Below are positions 1-9,910 of a stretch of DNA of 64,000 nt, in pieces. The stretch's first letter is position 1, and each line of letters opens with the position of its first letter. A program made the position numbers and the translations under genes. The stretch comes from Anaerobacillus alkalidiazotrophicus (GTDB lineage: Bacteria; Bacillota; Bacilli; Bacillales_H; Anaerobacillaceae), in assembly GCF_001866055.1 (NCBI RefSeq), contig NZ_MLQS01000031.1:62001-126000 (forward strand), read 5' to 3'. Below the pieces are notes generated by a model, which searched no databases, was not told the DNA's origin, and was given only the letters and a program-made list of their open reading frames with translations.

Positions 1-611
1 TAGAAAACGGAGCTTATATCGAAAATAACACTATTTATTTTCAAAATGAAAAAATTATTTCTTTAGACAAAATCGTTCTTCCTGGAGCACATAATTTAGA
101 AAATATATTAGCAGCCATTTGTGCTGCTAAACTTGCAGGGGCAAAAAATAATAGAATAGTTGAAGTTCTTTCAACATTTTCTGGAGTGAAGCACAGAACC
201 CAATTTGTAACAGTTATTAATGAACGAAAATTTTATAATGACTCAAAGGCTACAAATATGTTTGCAACAAAGGTTGCTATTTCTGCTTTTAGTGATCCTG
301 TAATTTTAATAGCGGGTGGGCTAGATCGTGGAAATGAATTTGATGATTTAATTCCTACACTTAAAAAAGTAAAAGGTGTAGTATTATATGGTGAAACGGC
401 ACAAAAACTTGGGAATGCAGCCAAAAAAGCAGGGTTGACTTTCATTAAAACCGTCAATAATCTTAATGAAGCGGTGAATGAAGCGTACGATAGTTCAAGT
501 AAGAACGATGTTATTTTATTATCTCCAGCATGTGCGAGTTGGGACCAGTTTAAAACATTTGAACAAAGAGGCGATACATTTATTGAGGCGGTACACAACT
601 TAGGAAAATAA
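1..611 (+). CDS. murD: MurD, UDP-N-acetylmuramoylalanine--D-glutamate ligase (C-terminal part)
   Basis: Cytoplasmic Mur ligase that adds D-glutamate to UDP-MurNAc-L-Ala in peptidoglycan precursor synthesis. The window opens inside the gene; the open frame runs from base 3 to the stop at 609-611, about 202 codons of the C-terminal half. Visible family features are [13 protein letters not shown] near the start, [11 protein letters not shown], the conserved NDSKATN motif and the [12 protein letters not shown] stretch near the end, typical of the MurD C-terminal domain. It is followed after 81 bases by spoVE, as in Bacillus mur/div clusters. An internal ATG is not the true start because homology continues upstream to the window edge. 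Confidence 0.96.
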   Translation, partial: ENGAYIENNTIYFQNEKIISLDKIVLPGAHNLENILAAICAAKLAGAKNNRIVEVLSTFSGVKHRTQFVTVINERKFYNDSKATNMFATKVAISAFSDPVILIAGGLDRGNEFDDLIPTLKKVKGVVLYGETAQKLGNAAKKAGLTFIKTVNNLNEAVNEAYDSSSKNDVILLSPACASWDQFKTFEQRGDTFIEAVHNLGK

Positions 612-692
612 ATGGACATGTTTTCTTTTCGAGTGCATACACATAGGTAATAGGGGCTTGCCCAAATTCAAGAATGAATGAGGTGTTCCACT

Positions 693-1793
693 TTGCCTAA
701 AACGAAATCAACACCAGACTTTATATTAATTATGACAACACTCGCCTTATTAACAATAGGGATGATTATGGTTTATAGTGCTAGTGCTGTTTGGGCAACT
801 TATAAGTTTGATGATGCTTTCTTTTTTGCTAAAAGGCAGCTTTTCTTTGCTGGCTTGGGTGTTATAGCTATGTTTATTATAATGAATATTGATTATTGGA
901 CATGGCGTAAACACTCAAAATTGATCATCATTGTTTGTTTTATTTTACTTATCGTAGTATTAATCCCAGGGGTGGGGTTAGTAAGAGGTGGTGCCAGAAG
1001 TTGGTTAGGGGTTGGGGCATTTTCTATTCAACCTTCTGAATTTATGAAATTTGCAATGATTGCATTTTTAGCAAAATATTTATCAGAAAATCAAAAGAAG
1101 ATCACCAAATTTAAACAAGGCCTTTTACCATCACTTTCATTTGTCATGGTTGCCTTTGGGTTAATCATGCTTCAACCAGATCTAGGGACCGGTGCGGTAA
1201 TGGTAGGTACATGTATTGTTATGATTTATGTATCCGGGGCAAAAATAAGTCACTTTATTGGCCTAGGAATGATAGGGGGAGCTGGCTTTGCGGCTTTGAT
1301 CATTTCTGCACCTTATCGTATTAAGCGTATTACATCATTTCTAGACCCTTGGTCAGATCCTTTAGGAAGTGGCTTTCAAATAATCCAATCGTTATATGCG
1401 ATTGGTCCAGGTGGATTAATGGGGTTAGGTTTAGGGGAAAGTAGACAGAAATTTTTCTATTTACCTGAACCCCAGACTGATTTTATTTTTGCGATTCTTT
1501 CAGAGGAACTCGGATTTATTGGTGGAACGTTTGTGATCCTTTTGTTTAGTGTTTTACTATGGAGGGGGATCCGTATAGCTCTTGGCGCCCCGGATTTATT
1601 TGGTAGCCTTTTTGCTATAGGAATTATTGGAATGATAGCCATTCAAGTAATGATAAACATCGGAGTAGTAATTGGATTAATGCCTGTTACAGGAATTACA
1701 CTACCTTTTTTAAGTTATGGTGGATCATCCCTAACATTAATGCTCGTAGCCGTAGGCGTGTTGTTAAATATAAGTCGATACGCTCGGTATTAA
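693..1793 (+). CDS. spoVE: SpoVE/FtsW-type SEDS peptidoglycan glycosyltransferase
   Basis: Polytopic membrane protein of the SEDS family (FtsW/RodA/SpoVE), which polymerises lipid II; SpoVE makes spore cortex peptidoglycan in Bacillus. The 366-residue product is almost entirely hydrophobic segments, with the SEDS signature SIQPSEFMK at about residues 111-119, a PQTDFIFAILSEELG segment and the C-terminal LPFLSYGGSS. Length matches B. subtilis SpoVE. I chose the TTG at 693 because GAGGTG sits 7 bases upstream; an in-frame ATG at 678 overlaps that ribosome binding site. SpoVE is assigned by its place between murD and murG; a role as the vegetative FtsW cannot be excluded from sequence alone. Confidence 0.92.
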   Translation: MPKTKSTPDFILIMTTLALLTIGMIMVYSASAVWATYKFDDAFFFAKRQLFFAGLGVIAMFIIMNIDYWTWRKHSKLIIIVCFILLIVVLIPGVGLVRGGARSWLGVGAFSIQPSEFMKFAMIAFLAKYLSENQKKITKFKQGLLPSLSFVMVAFGLIMLQPDLGTGAVMVGTCIVMIYVSGAKISHFIGLGMIGGAGFAALIISAPYRIKRITSFLDPWSDPLGSGFQIIQSLYAIGPGGLMGLGLGESRQKFFYLPEPQTDFIFAILSEELGFIGGTFVILLFSVLLWRGIRIALGAPDLFGSLFAIGIIGMIAIQVMINIGVVIGLMPVTGITLPFLSYGGSSLTLMLVAVGVLLNISRYARY

Positions 1794-1861
1794 AACAATA
1801 AATAATATTAATGGTTTTAATAAAATTAGCTGCTCGGCTTACTTTGAATATTTTTGTATAG

Positions 1862-1890
1862 AGCCCTTTAAAATAAAAGGGCTTTATTCT
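1862..1890 (+). terminator. Rho-independent terminator after spoVE
   Basis: Perfect 8 bp stem AGCCCTTT (1862-1869) / AAAGGGCT (1876-1883) followed by a T-rich tail. It would separate the murD-spoVE transcript from murG, so murG probably has its own promoter; I could not identify a convincing one. Confidence 0.7.
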
Positions 1891-2082
1891 ATTATTATAG
1901 TGATATTTGTCTCTTAATTAAGATATAATGGAGAGATGAAAAGCATTTTAAAGGTTAAGGAAATTCATAGTATAGATATTACCTATCACCAAGTTAATTA
2001 AATTTAGCTTTAGCTTAATGTGGTAGGATATTGTAGTTATGATATTCAGGTAAGTAAGTATAATATTTGTTAAGCTAGAAAG

Positions 2083-2192
2083 TAGCTTCAGTGCCTACGA
2101 GTTTAGTCACTTAACCACTTTTCGGAAGCCAAAAAGCGGCTTCTGTCAAATGGTTACAGTGTAGCTTTGTGATCAAGGCGCTTATGCTTTTC
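2083..2192 (+). repeat. Repeat family A, copy 1 (degraded)
   Basis: About 110 bp matching the core of the family A copies at 43231 and 60791: the GCTTCAGTGCCTACGAG start, the TTTTCGGAAGCC / AAGCGGCTTCTGTCAAA hairpin module and the terminal GATCAAGGCGCTTATGCTTTT. It carries several substitutions and lacks the right-hand module with TGCGACGAG. It ends less than 30 bases before the murG ribosome binding site. The rest of the gap (1891-2082) shows nothing I can name. Confidence 0.75.
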
Positions 2193-2219
2193 GTATTTCT
2201 ACGGAGGTGTTCGGTTATT

Positions 2220-3311
2220 ATGAAAATTATTGTTAGTGGCGGAGGTACAGGAGGGCATATTTACCCTGCATTAGCCCTAATTAACGAAATAAAAAAGATT
2301 GAGCCTAAGGCAGAATTTTTATATATTGGTACAGAAAAAGGATTGGAAAGTACGTTAGTAACCAGAGAGGGCATTCCGTTTAAAACGATACATATTACTG
2401 GTTTTAAACGGAAAATCTCTGTGGACAATGTTAAAACTGTTTTGCGATTTTTAAAAGGTGTTTCATTATCAAAAAAGATTATTCAAGACTTTAGTCCGGA
2501 TGTTGTTATTGGTACAGGTGGGTATGTTTGTGGACCAGTAGTATTTGCAGCTACAAAACTGAGAATACCTACAATAATTCATGAACAAAACAGTGTTCCA
2601 GGACTTACAAATAAATTTTTAAGTAAATACGTAAATAAAGTTGCTATTTCTTTTGAAGAGTCTCATTCGTTTTTTCCAAATGAAAAAGTTGTATTTACAG
2701 GTAATCCAAGGGCTACTGAAGCAGCATTAGTTAATGTAAAAGACCGCCTTACCGAAATAGGATTAAATAAAAACAAAAAAACAGTTCTTATTGTTGGGGG
2801 TAGTCGTGGAGCAAAACCTATTAATGACGCATTTTTAGAAGTATTAAAGGATGCTGGTTCCAGAAGTTATCAGTTTCTCTACGTTACAGGTGATGTTCAT
2901 TACGATCACGTGATGGCTGAAGTGAAAAAATTCGGTAATCCAGTAAATATAAAAATTGAACCATTTATTCATAATATGCCTGAAGTACTTAAAAATGTTC
3001 AGTTGATTGTTGCACGTGCAGGAGCGACAACATTAGCAGAAATAACAGCTATTGGATTACCTAGTATTTTAATCCCTAGTCCATATGTAACAAACAACCA
3101 TCAAGAAAAGAATGCTAGAGCTTTAAGTGAACATGGAGCGGCTGTCTTAAAGCTTGAAAAAGAGATGTCTGGAGAAATCTTACTTGAAGAAATTGATCAA
3201 CTGATGTTAAATGAAGAAAAATGGGAAAAAATGCATAACTCTGCTTTGAAACTAGGTAAACCAGATGCAGCAAAAGAGATTTATGAGCTAATGAAACAGC
3301 TTATGAAATAA
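2220..3311 (+). CDS. murG: MurG, UDP-GlcNAc:lipid I N-acetylglucosaminyltransferase
   Basis: Peripheral membrane GT28 glycosyltransferase that converts lipid I to lipid II. The 363-residue protein begins [16 protein letters not shown] with the lipid-binding glycine loop at residues 7-13. It also shows HEQNSVPG, the C-terminal GGSRGA loop and the [10 protein letters not shown] donor-sugar motif. The ATG at 2220 is preceded by CGGAGGTG at good spacing; an upstream in-frame ATG at 2169 adds 17 unconserved residues and lies inside repeat A, so it is rejected. murB follows after 18 bases, so the two are co-transcribed. Confidence 0.97.
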   Translation: MKIIVSGGGTGGHIYPALALINEIKKIEPKAEFLYIGTEKGLESTLVTREGIPFKTIHITGFKRKISVDNVKTVLRFLKGVSLSKKIIQDFSPDVVIGTGGYVCGPVVFAATKLRIPTIIHEQNSVPGLTNKFLSKYVNKVAISFEESHSFFPNEKVVFTGNPRATEAALVNVKDRLTEIGLNKNKKTVLIVGGSRGAKPINDAFLEVLKDAGSRSYQFLYVTGDVHYDHVMAEVKKFGNPVNIKIEPFIHNMPEVLKNVQLIVARAGATTLAEITAIGLPSILIPSPYVTNNHQEKNARALSEHGAAVLKLEKEMSGEILLEEIDQLMLNEEKWEKMHNSALKLGKPDAAKEIYELMKQLMK

Positions 3312-3329
3312 TTGGGTACGGAGGATGTT

Positions 3330-4238
3330 ATGGATTTAATAATTGAAAGATTTCGTAAAGCAAACGTAGGCCAAGTGAAAGTAAATGAACCATTGGCTAA
3401 TCATACAACTTGGAAAATTGGCGGTCCGGCTAATGTGCTAATTATACCAAACAGTATTGAATCTTTAATTACAACACTTTCTTTAACAAAAGAAAGTGGA
3501 GTTGGTGTATTTATTATTGGAAGAGGTTCAAATTTGTTGATTTCTGACAAAGGAATTGATGGAGTTGTTATTAAAATAAGCGATGTATTAGACCATTTAG
3601 AGATAAATGGAGATGAAATTCGAGTAGGTGCAGGTCATTCTCTAATTAAGCTTGCAACAATTGTTAGTAAGAAAGGCTTATCTGGACTGGAGTTTGCTGG
3701 TGGAATTCCAGGTTCAGTAGGTGGAGCTGTATTTATGAATGCGGGTGCGCATAGATCGGACATTTCTAATATATTAACAAAAGCAAAAATCCTTTACCAA
3801 GATGGTACTGTAAAGTGTTACAATAATGATGAAATGGACTTTTCTTACCGAACTTCTCGCTTGCAAAAAGACCATGGTATTTGTTTAGAAGCGTCTTTTC
3901 AATTGAAAAGTGGTAATCGCGAAAAAATCATTGCTGAAATTCAAAAAAACAAAGAATATCGAAAACAAACACAGCCGTGGGATTATCCTTGTTGTGGAAG
4001 TGTTTTTCGTAATCCGTTACCACATCATGCTGGAAAATTAATTGAGGATGCCGGACTAAAAGGATATTCAATTGGAGGAGCTCAAGTTTCTACAATGCAC
4101 GCTAACTTTATAGTAAACATCGGTGGTGCAACTGCAACAAATGTCCTGGAATTAATTGATTATATTAAGACCGTTGTTTATAACAAATTTCAAGTAAAGC
4201 TGGACACAGAAGTCGAGTTAGTTGGAAATAAAAATTAA
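3330..4238 (+). CDS. murB: MurB, UDP-N-acetylenolpyruvoylglucosamine reductase
   Basis: FAD-dependent reductase that makes UDP-MurNAc from the enolpyruvyl intermediate. The 302-residue protein shows the FAD-binding GRGSN (64-68), FAGGIPGSVGG (122-132), YRTSR, and CCGSVFRNP (221-229), whose serine is the catalytic proton donor, consistent with a type II MurB. The ATG at 3330 is preceded by CGGAGG; the TTG at 3312 directly after the murG stop has no ribosome binding site. It sits between murG and divIB as in B. subtilis. Confidence 0.96.
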   Translation: MDLIIERFRKANVGQVKVNEPLANHTTWKIGGPANVLIIPNSIESLITTLSLTKESGVGVFIIGRGSNLLISDKGIDGVVIKISDVLDHLEINGDEIRVGAGHSLIKLATIVSKKGLSGLEFAGGIPGSVGGAVFMNAGAHRSDISNILTKAKILYQDGTVKCYNNDEMDFSYRTSRLQKDHGICLEASFQLKSGNREKIIAEIQKNKEYRKQTQPWDYPCCGSVFRNPLPHHAGKLIEDAGLKGYSIGGAQVSTMHANFIVNIGGATATNVLELIDYIKTVVYNKFQVKLDTEVELVGNKN

Positions 4239-4372
4239 TCAAATGATTTGTTCATAATGGCCATAGACCCCCGCCTTTAAGTGTAGCGTAGGTGGGAACT
4301 TCCAATTCAGGTGGAGTTGAGACTCTATCTGAGTTTTCGATGTTCTAGCGAACTAGAACGAGTTCTCTCTCA
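4237..4372 (-). repeat. Repeat family C, copy 1 (minus orientation)
   Basis: The reverse complement of this stretch aligns almost end to end with 47294-47429 and 55238-55372. Shared landmarks on the minus strand are AGAGAACTCGTTCTAG, a GTTCTA/TAGAAC hairpin, a TTCAG...CTGAA hairpin, a CCCACCT...AGGTGGG-type hairpin and the terminal GGGGGTCTATG. It overlaps the last bases of murB. The remainder of the gap to divIB (4373-4638) holds the hairpin at 4393 and otherwise AT-rich sequence without an ORF. Confidence 0.85.
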
Positions 4373-4392
4373 ATCTTAATAGTCAAAAGCAC

Positions 4393-4426
4393 AAGAAACG
4401 GCATATATTCGTATGCCGTTCTTGGT
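4393..4426 (+). terminator. Stem-loop, possible terminator of murG-murB
   Basis: Imperfect stem CAAGAAACGGCATA / TATGCCGTTCTTG around a short loop. There is no clean U-tract directly after it, so its role as a terminator is uncertain. The following GGTTAAGTTTTTCTAA resembles the right edge of the family B hairpin. Confidence 0.4.
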
Positions 4427-4638
4427 GATAGGTTAAGTTTTTCTAATTTATCAAAAACTGTTCTTTTTACTTGTCTACTATAGAGAGAGAAGCTAAGATA
4501 ATATTATGAGTTGTTGTATTAGTATGCTCCTAAAATGGTAGTTGATTTTTCTATCAATATGAAAGATCAATAATGTAAATTACCGGTAGATCTATCATTT
4601 ATTTTTGGAACAAAGCATACAATGAAGGAAGGTTTGTT

Positions 4639-5409
4639 ATGGATGAGAAGAATGTAATTACTCTTGAAGACCGTATTCCTAAACTTAAAGAATTGAGAAG
4701 GCAAAGAGCAAATAGGCGTTTGATTTTTTATTTGTCTATCTTTTTTATACTATTACTTACTGTGATATATTTCCAATCCCCGTTAAGTGATGTGAAAGTT
4801 ATTGTAGTTGAAGGGAATCGTTATGTTTCAGATAAAGAAATAATAAGTATAAGCGGTCTAAATGATAGGACAAGCTTTTGGGGGATTGATAAGCAAAAAA
4901 TAGTAGGGGATTTAACCAGACTAAATGAAATAAACGAAATAAAAGTCAATAGGAAGTTTCCTAGTACTATCCTAATCAAGGTGAAAGAACATACTAGAGT
5001 TGCTTACTTAGCAGTCGATGGGAATTTTTTCCCTATCTTAGATACTGGAAAAATATTAGAGGATGCAATAAACCACTTTCCTTCAGATGCCCCATTATTA
5101 ATTGGTTTTAATACAGAAGGTGGCCTATCTGAAATGGCGGCTGAACTAAGTGTTCTGCCAGAAAGTATCATACAGCGTATATCAGAAATATATTATACAC
5201 CTGTTGAAAACGATCCTCTAAGAATTTCTCTTTATATGAACGACGGATTTAACGTTAGTTCAACGATTCGTCATTTTTCCAAAAAAATAACGGCTTATCC
5301 TGCAATAGTTAGAGAGTTAGATCCAAATAATAAAGGTGTTATTCACATGAGAATGAATCCTTATTTTGAACAATTCGATATAGGGGAGGAAGAAGGAATT
5401 GAAGGTTAA
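4639..5409 (+). CDS. divIB: DivIB/FtsQ cell division protein
   Basis: Bitopic divisome protein that forms the DivIB-DivIC-FtsL complex at the septum. The 256-residue product has a basic cytoplasmic N-terminus with RRQRANRR, one transmembrane segment at about residues 28-45, and an external POTRA domain beginning VKVIVVEGNRYVS, followed by the FtsQ/DivIB beta domain. The ATG is preceded by GAAGGAAGG. The gene overlaps the next one (ylxW) by 11 bases, so translation is likely coupled. Confidence 0.94.
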   Translation: MDEKNVITLEDRIPKLKELRRQRANRRLIFYLSIFFILLLTVIYFQSPLSDVKVIVVEGNRYVSDKEIISISGLNDRTSFWGIDKQKIVGDLTRLNEINEIKVNRKFPSTILIKVKEHTRVAYLAVDGNFFPILDTGKILEDAINHFPSDAPLLIGFNTEGGLSEMAAELSVLPESIIQRISEIYYTPVENDPLRISLYMNDGFNVSSTIRHFSKKITAYPAIVRELDPNNKGVIHMRMNPYFEQFDIGEEEGIEG

Positions 5410-6100
5410 GGGCAATCACGTTATCCTCTCATTTATATTGATTATTACTGGCTTTATAATAGCTTTATCATATCAATTTGCCAATGAAATTCCCAAAAGT
5501 CAATTTATTACTGATGGGCAATGGAAAAAAGAAGATGAATTAAGAAACGAAGTTCTTTTTGAGCAATCAGTAAATAGAAATTTGTCTGAAGAATTAAGGG
5601 CAATTCAAGCTGAGATTAATACCATTGAAGAGGAAATTGCAATCCAAGAAAGGACGTATTTTAATTTAGTAGAAGATCTTGAACGATTGAGAATGGTTAC
5701 AGGATCAGTTGGGGTAAAAGGGCCAGGTATTGAAGTAACCTTAAGGGATTCAGATTATGTTCCAGATGGGGAAAACCCCAATTTTTACATTGTGCATGAG
5801 CTTCATATTCAAAAGGTCATTCACGAATTACTAGTAACTCAGGCAGAAGCCATTGCTATTAATGGGCAAAGAATTTCTCACCGCTCATATATTCAATGTG
5901 TTGGACCGGTTATTCGAATAGATGGAAATACATCCTTTGCTCCCTTTGTCATAACTGCGATTGGTGATACTGATAAACTTTTCGACTCTTTGCATTTACC
6001 TGGTGGTATAAGGGATCAATTGCTCTCTGATCAAATTGAAGTGAAGATCGAAAAGAAGGATTTACTTATGATGGATCCTTATTTATCAGAGAGAGGATGA
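5399..6100 (+). CDS. ylxW: YlxW, DUF881 family membrane-anchored protein
   Basis: Function not established. The 233-residue protein has an N-terminal membrane anchor (about residues 8-26), a coiled-coil region (about 40-90, NRNLSEELRAIQAEINTIEEEI), and a C-terminal DUF881 domain with GPGIEVTLRDS and the NPNFYIVHELHIQKVIHEL segment. The TTG start at 5399 lies inside the divIB end and is preceded by GGGGAGGAAGA. With ylxX it forms a tandem pair of the same family, linked to ftsA-ftsZ in Bacillus; a link to division is inferred from context only. Confidence 0.88.
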   Translation: MKVKGNHVILSFILIITGFIIALSYQFANEIPKSQFITDGQWKKEDELRNEVLFEQSVNRNLSEELRAIQAEINTIEEEIAIQERTYFNLVEDLERLRMVTGSVGVKGPGIEVTLRDSDYVPDGENPNFYIVHELHIQKVIHELLVTQAEAIAINGQRISHRSYIQCVGPVIRIDGNTSFAPFVITAIGDTDKLFDSLHLPGGIRDQLLSDQIEVKIEKKDLLMMDPYLSERG

Positions 6101-6106
6101 GAATTT

Positions 6107-6799
6107 GTGAAGGATAGAATGATTATTTTTGCTATAGTAACGACAATTATTGGCTTTATGGTTGCTATTCAATTTAAAACAACTAAAGAGCCAGTAGTTC
6201 GAGATACCCGAGATATTTTACAATTAAGACAAGATTTACGGATTGAAAAAGAGCGTCAACAACAATTAAACCAAGAAATAGAAAAGCAATTGTCATTGTT
6301 AAATCAATTAACTGAGCAAGATAATGTAGAAGATGTAATGATTGATGCCTTAAATGATTTGAAAAAAAATGCAGGTCTAACAACAGTAAGTGGGGAAGGG
6401 ATCATTTTAGAAATTAAACCGATGTATTCTGATTATAATTTTGTTCCGCAAACAGTTCCCCCTCATCTATTAAGGTTTTTAATTAATGAGCTCAATATTT
6501 ATAATGCAACAGATATTGTTGTAGGGAATCAGCGGATTATCTCGACTTCAGCTATTCGGGATGTTAATGGAGTGACACACATTAATGCTAGAAGAATACC
6601 GAATATTCCATTGGAAATAAAGGTTTTAGCAACAGATGCTGAGAAGCTTCATCATGAAATGATCGTTTCACAATCTGTAGAGTATTTTGCTATTGAGAAT
6701 TTAACTCTTACTTCTACTCCGATTAACTTTACAACACTTCCTGGTTACGACCAACCAATACGAGTTCGGTATTTAGAGCCAATAAAGGAGGAATCATAA
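6107..6799 (+). CDS. ylxX: YlxX, DUF881 family protein
   Basis: Second DUF881 protein of the pair, 230 residues: N-terminal membrane anchor (about 4-20), coiled coil (about 36-75, LRIEKERQQQLNQEIEKQLS), then the DUF881 fold with GEGIILEIKP and LLRFLINELNIYNATDIVVGNQRI. The start is GTG at 6107, preceded by GAGAGGATGAG. It is a paralogue of the upstream gene by architecture. No enzymatic motif is visible. Confidence 0.87.
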   Translation: MKDRMIIFAIVTTIIGFMVAIQFKTTKEPVVRDTRDILQLRQDLRIEKERQQQLNQEIEKQLSLLNQLTEQDNVEDVMIDALNDLKKNAGLTTVSGEGIILEIKPMYSDYNFVPQTVPPHLLRFLINELNIYNATDIVVGNQRIISTSAIRDVNGVTHINARRIPNIPLEIKVLATDAEKLHHEMIVSQSVEYFAIENLTLTSTPINFTTLPGYDQPIRVRYLEPIKEES

Positions 6800-6800
6800 T

Positions 6801-7154
6801 ATGTGGTTACCATTCCTTGGGCTTCTTATAGGCCTTCTCTTAGGGTTTTGGACAGAATTAAGAATACCAGATGCATATTCCAGCTATTTATCGATTGCGG
6901 TTTTAGCAGCACTTGATACATTATTCGGAGGGATGAGAGCCCATCTTCAAAATACTTTTGAAGAAATCGTTTTTGTGACAGGTTTTTTCTCAAATATTAT
7001 TCTCGCTGCAAGTTTAGCTTTTCTAGGTGTTCATCTTGGTGTAGACTTATACTTAGCTGCTATTTTCGCTTTTGGTGTTCGTTTATTTAATAATATTGCA
7101 GTAATAAGGCGACTTGTTTTGTCTAGATTGACGACCAAACGGGAGAAAATATAA
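6801..7154 (+). CDS. sbp: Sbp, small basic membrane protein (DUF1290)
   Basis: 117-residue protein that is mostly transmembrane: segments at about 1-18, 25-45, 58-80 and 82-100, with a basic C-terminus RRLVLSRLTTKREK. It matches the small basic protein encoded between ylxX and ftsA in Bacillus. Function unknown; the LDTLFGGMRAHLQ stretch is typical of the family. It is only one base from ylxX and ends this transcription unit. The following 216 bases hold a long inverted repeat and the ftsA ribosome binding site. Confidence 0.88.
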   Translation: MWLPFLGLLIGLLLGFWTELRIPDAYSSYLSIAVLAALDTLFGGMRAHLQNTFEEIVFVTGFFSNIILAASLAFLGVHLGVDLYLAAIFAFGVRLFNNIAVIRRLVLSRLTTKREKI

Positions 7155-7231
7155 GTGAAATGTAGAAAATCTACAATTTATTTAAATTTTTTAAAAAGAA
7201 TTAGAATATTTTTGTAAAAAAAAAGGGAATG

Positions 7232-7276
7232 AAAAGTATTTGTTGAATAGTATCTTAATTAAGTGAAATACTTTTT
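7232..7276 (+). other. Inverted repeat between sbp and ftsA
   Basis: 10 bp perfect arms AAAAGTATTT (7232-7241) and AAATACTTTT (7266-7275) with a 24-base loop. It could act as a weak terminator for the murB-side transcript or as part of the ftsA promoter region. I could not assign a promoter with confidence. Confidence 0.4.
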
Positions 7277-7370
7277 GTTTCCTAATATTTCCTAAAGTTT
7301 AGCTACTTAAATTGGTGTAAAATGAAACTAATAGACAGACAAGCTTATTTATTAAAGGAGGTGCCAAAGA

Positions 7371-8654
7371 ATGAACAACAAGGAGACTTATGTAAGTTTA
7401 GACATCGGTACATCCAATGTACGTGTAATCATTGGAGAAATTGCAAACGGGTCATTAAACATCATTGGTGTCGGTAACGCAAAATCAGAAGGAATAAAAA
7501 AAGGATCTATTGTTGATATTGATGAGACTGTTCGTTCAATACGTCGTGCAGTCGACCAAGCCGAGCGAATGATAGGTTTATCAATAGAAAATGTCATTGT
7601 CGGTGTTTCGGGTAACCACGTCCAGTTACAACTATGTCATGGAGTAGTTGCAGTGTCTAGCCCTGATCGTGAAATTGGTGATGAAGATATTAAAAGAGTT
7701 ATTGATGCGGCACAAGTATTTTCTATACCACCGGAACGAGAAATTATTGATGTTATTCCGAAGCAGTTCATTGTTGACGGTTTAGATGAAATCACAGATC
7801 CAAGAGGTATGATTGGTGTTCGTTTAGAAATGGAAGGAACAATCATTACTGGGTCAAAAACAATTTTACATAACTTACTTCGCTGTGTTGAACGGGCAGG
7901 GTTAAGTATTGCAGATATATGTTTACAACCATTAGCCGCTGGCTCAGTAGCCGTTTCAAAGGATGAAAAAGGATTAGGCGTTGCTCTTGTCGATATTGGA
8001 GGGGGAGCAACAACGGTTTCAATTTTTGAGCAAGGTAGTCTACAAGCTACTTCTATAATTCCAGTAGGTGGAGATCATATTACAAATGACATCTCTATCG
8101 GACTCAGGGTTTCTTCTGAAGAGGCTGATAGAGTGAAAACGAAATATGGACATGGTTATATCGAATTATCTTCAAAAGAAGAAACGTTTAAAGTTTCTAA
8201 AATTGGTAGTGATTTAAAAGAGGAATATTCTCAGAATGACCTTTCCTATATCATTGAACCTAGAATAGCTGAAATTCTACAGTTAATAGAAAATGAGGTT
8301 TATAGACTCGGGTACCAAGATTTACCAGGTGGTTACGTTTTAACTGGTGGTTCAGTAAAAATACCAGGCTTACTTGAATTGGCTAGAGAAGTTCTTCAAA
8401 ATAGTGTTAGAATTGCTATTCCAGATTATATTGGTGTACGTGAACCACAGTATACAACTGGTGTCGGCTTAATTCAATTTGCTCATCGTAATGGGAAAAT
8501 TCAAGGGAAAGAAGTTGCAGCTACTTTAGGTATGTTTCCTGAACAAATGGAAAAGCCTGAAAGAAAAGAAGTACCTGCTAAAGTGAAAGATGGTTCACAA
8601 AGCAAGGAAGTAAAGAAGAAATTCTCGAAATTATTTAAAGTATTTTTTGAGTAG
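7371..8654 (+). CDS. ftsA: FtsA, actin-like membrane tether of the Z ring
   Basis: Actin-family ATPase that anchors FtsZ to the membrane. The 427-residue protein has the phosphate-1 motif YVSLDIGTSNVRV near residue 7, the 1C-domain insertion typical of FtsA, the phosphate-2 motif VALVDIGGGATTVSIF and the adenosine motif GYVLTGGSVKIPG. The C-terminus KKKFSKLFKVFFE is a basic amphipathic helix, the membrane-targeting sequence. AAAGGAGGTG precedes the ATG. ftsZ follows after 52 bases. Confidence 0.97.
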   Translation: MNNKETYVSLDIGTSNVRVIIGEIANGSLNIIGVGNAKSEGIKKGSIVDIDETVRSIRRAVDQAERMIGLSIENVIVGVSGNHVQLQLCHGVVAVSSPDREIGDEDIKRVIDAAQVFSIPPEREIIDVIPKQFIVDGLDEITDPRGMIGVRLEMEGTIITGSKTILHNLLRCVERAGLSIADICLQPLAAGSVAVSKDEKGLGVALVDIGGGATTVSIFEQGSLQATSIIPVGGDHITNDISIGLRVSSEEADRVKTKYGHGYIELSSKEETFKVSKIGSDLKEEYSQNDLSYIIEPRIAEILQLIENEVYRLGYQDLPGGYVLTGGSVKIPGLLELAREVLQNSVRIAIPDYIGVREPQYTTGVGLIQFAHRNGKIQGKEVAATLGMFPEQMEKPERKEVPAKVKDGSQSKEVKKKFSKLFKVFFE

Positions 8655-8706
8655 TTTTTATTGAAGTGTATTATTTGTGGAGACATGATTGATTGGGGGA
8701 CCTAAT

Positions 8707-9834
8707 ATGTTAGAGTTTGAAATGGATATGGACCAGTTAGCTAAGATTAAGGTAATTGGAGTTGGCGGCGGAGGTAGTAATGCCGTTAATAGAATGATTG
8801 AAAACGGATTGCAAGGAGTTGAATTCATTGCTGTAAATACAGATGCTCAGGCACTTCACTTATCTAAAGCTGAGCATAAATTACAGTTAGGAGGAAAGCT
8901 TACGCGAGGTTTAGGTGCGGGAGCGAATCCAGAAGTTGGTAAAAAGGCTGCTGAAGAAAGTAAGGAGCAGTTAGAAGGAATATTAACTGGTGCGGATATG
9001 GTATTTATCACTGCTGGTATGGGTGGTGGAACAGGAACTGGAGCGGCTCCCGTTATTGCTGAAATTGCAAAAGAGATTGGAGCTTTAACTGTTGGTGTTG
9101 TTACTCGCCCGTTTACCTTTGAAGGACGAAAGCGATCAAATCAAGCTGCAGGCGGAATTTCAGCTTTAAAAGAAAAGGTAGATACGTTAATTGTTATACC
9201 TAATGATCGTCTGTTAGAAATCGTAGATAAAAACACACCAATGTTAGAAGCTTTCCGTGAAGCGGATAATGTCCTTAGACAAGGTGTTCAAGGTATCTCA
9301 GATTTAATTGCTACACCTGGTTTGATTAACCTTGACTTTGCAGATGTTAAGACAATTATGAGTGATAAAGGTTCTGCATTAATGGGGATTGGTGTTGCTA
9401 CTGGAGAAAATCGCGCTACAGAAGCAGCGAAAAAAGCTGTTTCGAGTCCATTATTAGAGACTTCTATTGATGGGGCTCAAGGTGTTCTTATGAACATAAC
9501 TGGTGGCACAAATCTAAGTTTATATGAAGTACATGAAGCGGCTGAAATTGTTTCATCAGCATCCGACCAAGAAGTAAATATGATTTTTGGTTCGGTTATT
9601 AATGAAAACCTAAAGGATGAAATTGTTGTTACTGTAATTGCAACTGGTTTTAAAGATCAAGATACTATAGGAACTCCAAAACCGCAGCAACAGCCAAAGT
9701 CAAACCTTGGGAAAAAACCGATTACTCAGCAACAAGAAGAACATACATTTGTTGAACGACAACCACAGGGACAGCAAGAGTCGGTTGATACTTTGGATAT
9801 ACCTACTTTTTTAAGAAATCGTAGGGGTCGTTAA
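8707..9834 (+). CDS. ftsZ: FtsZ, tubulin-like division GTPase
   Basis: Forms the cytokinetic Z ring. The 375-residue protein shows GVGGGGSN (18-25), the tubulin signature GGGTGTG (106-112), the T7-loop region [11 protein letters not shown], a glutamine-rich variable linker ([10 protein letters not shown]) and the conserved C-terminal peptide [12 protein letters not shown], which binds FtsA, SepF and other partners; SepF is also encoded in this window. I took the ATG at 8707, which gives the conserved MLEFEMD N-terminus; an upstream in-frame start adds six residues. Confidence 0.98.
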   Translation: MLEFEMDMDQLAKIKVIGVGGGGSNAVNRMIENGLQGVEFIAVNTDAQALHLSKAEHKLQLGGKLTRGLGAGANPEVGKKAAEESKEQLEGILTGADMVFITAGMGGGTGTGAAPVIAEIAKEIGALTVGVVTRPFTFEGRKRSNQAAGGISALKEKVDTLIVIPNDRLLEIVDKNTPMLEAFREADNVLRQGVQGISDLIATPGLINLDFADVKTIMSDKGSALMGIGVATGENRATEAAKKAVSSPLLETSIDGAQGVLMNITGGTNLSLYEVHEAAEIVSSASDQEVNMIFGSVINENLKDEIVVTVIATGFKDQDTIGTPKPQQQPKSNLGKKPITQQQEEHTFVERQPQGQQESVDTLDIPTFLRNRRGR

Positions 9835-9846
9835 TTTTAGAATATG

Positions 9847-9908
9847 AAAAGGCTGGTTTATAAGTGTCTATTTTTTAGCAAAAGACACTTATGAATCAGC
9901 CTTTTTTG
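9847..9908 (+). terminator. Strong terminator after ftsZ
   Basis: Long stem AAAAGGCTG / CAGCCTTTT with an inner stem TAAGTGTCT / AGACACTTA, followed by a T tail. It ends the ftsA-ftsZ unit. Confidence 0.88.
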
Positions 9909-9910
9909 TA

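Noticed and set aside
2169..2219. Upstream start for murG giving a 380-residue protein
   Set aside because: The extra 17 residues are encoded by degraded repeat A, and the good ribosome binding site lies directly before the ATG at 2220.
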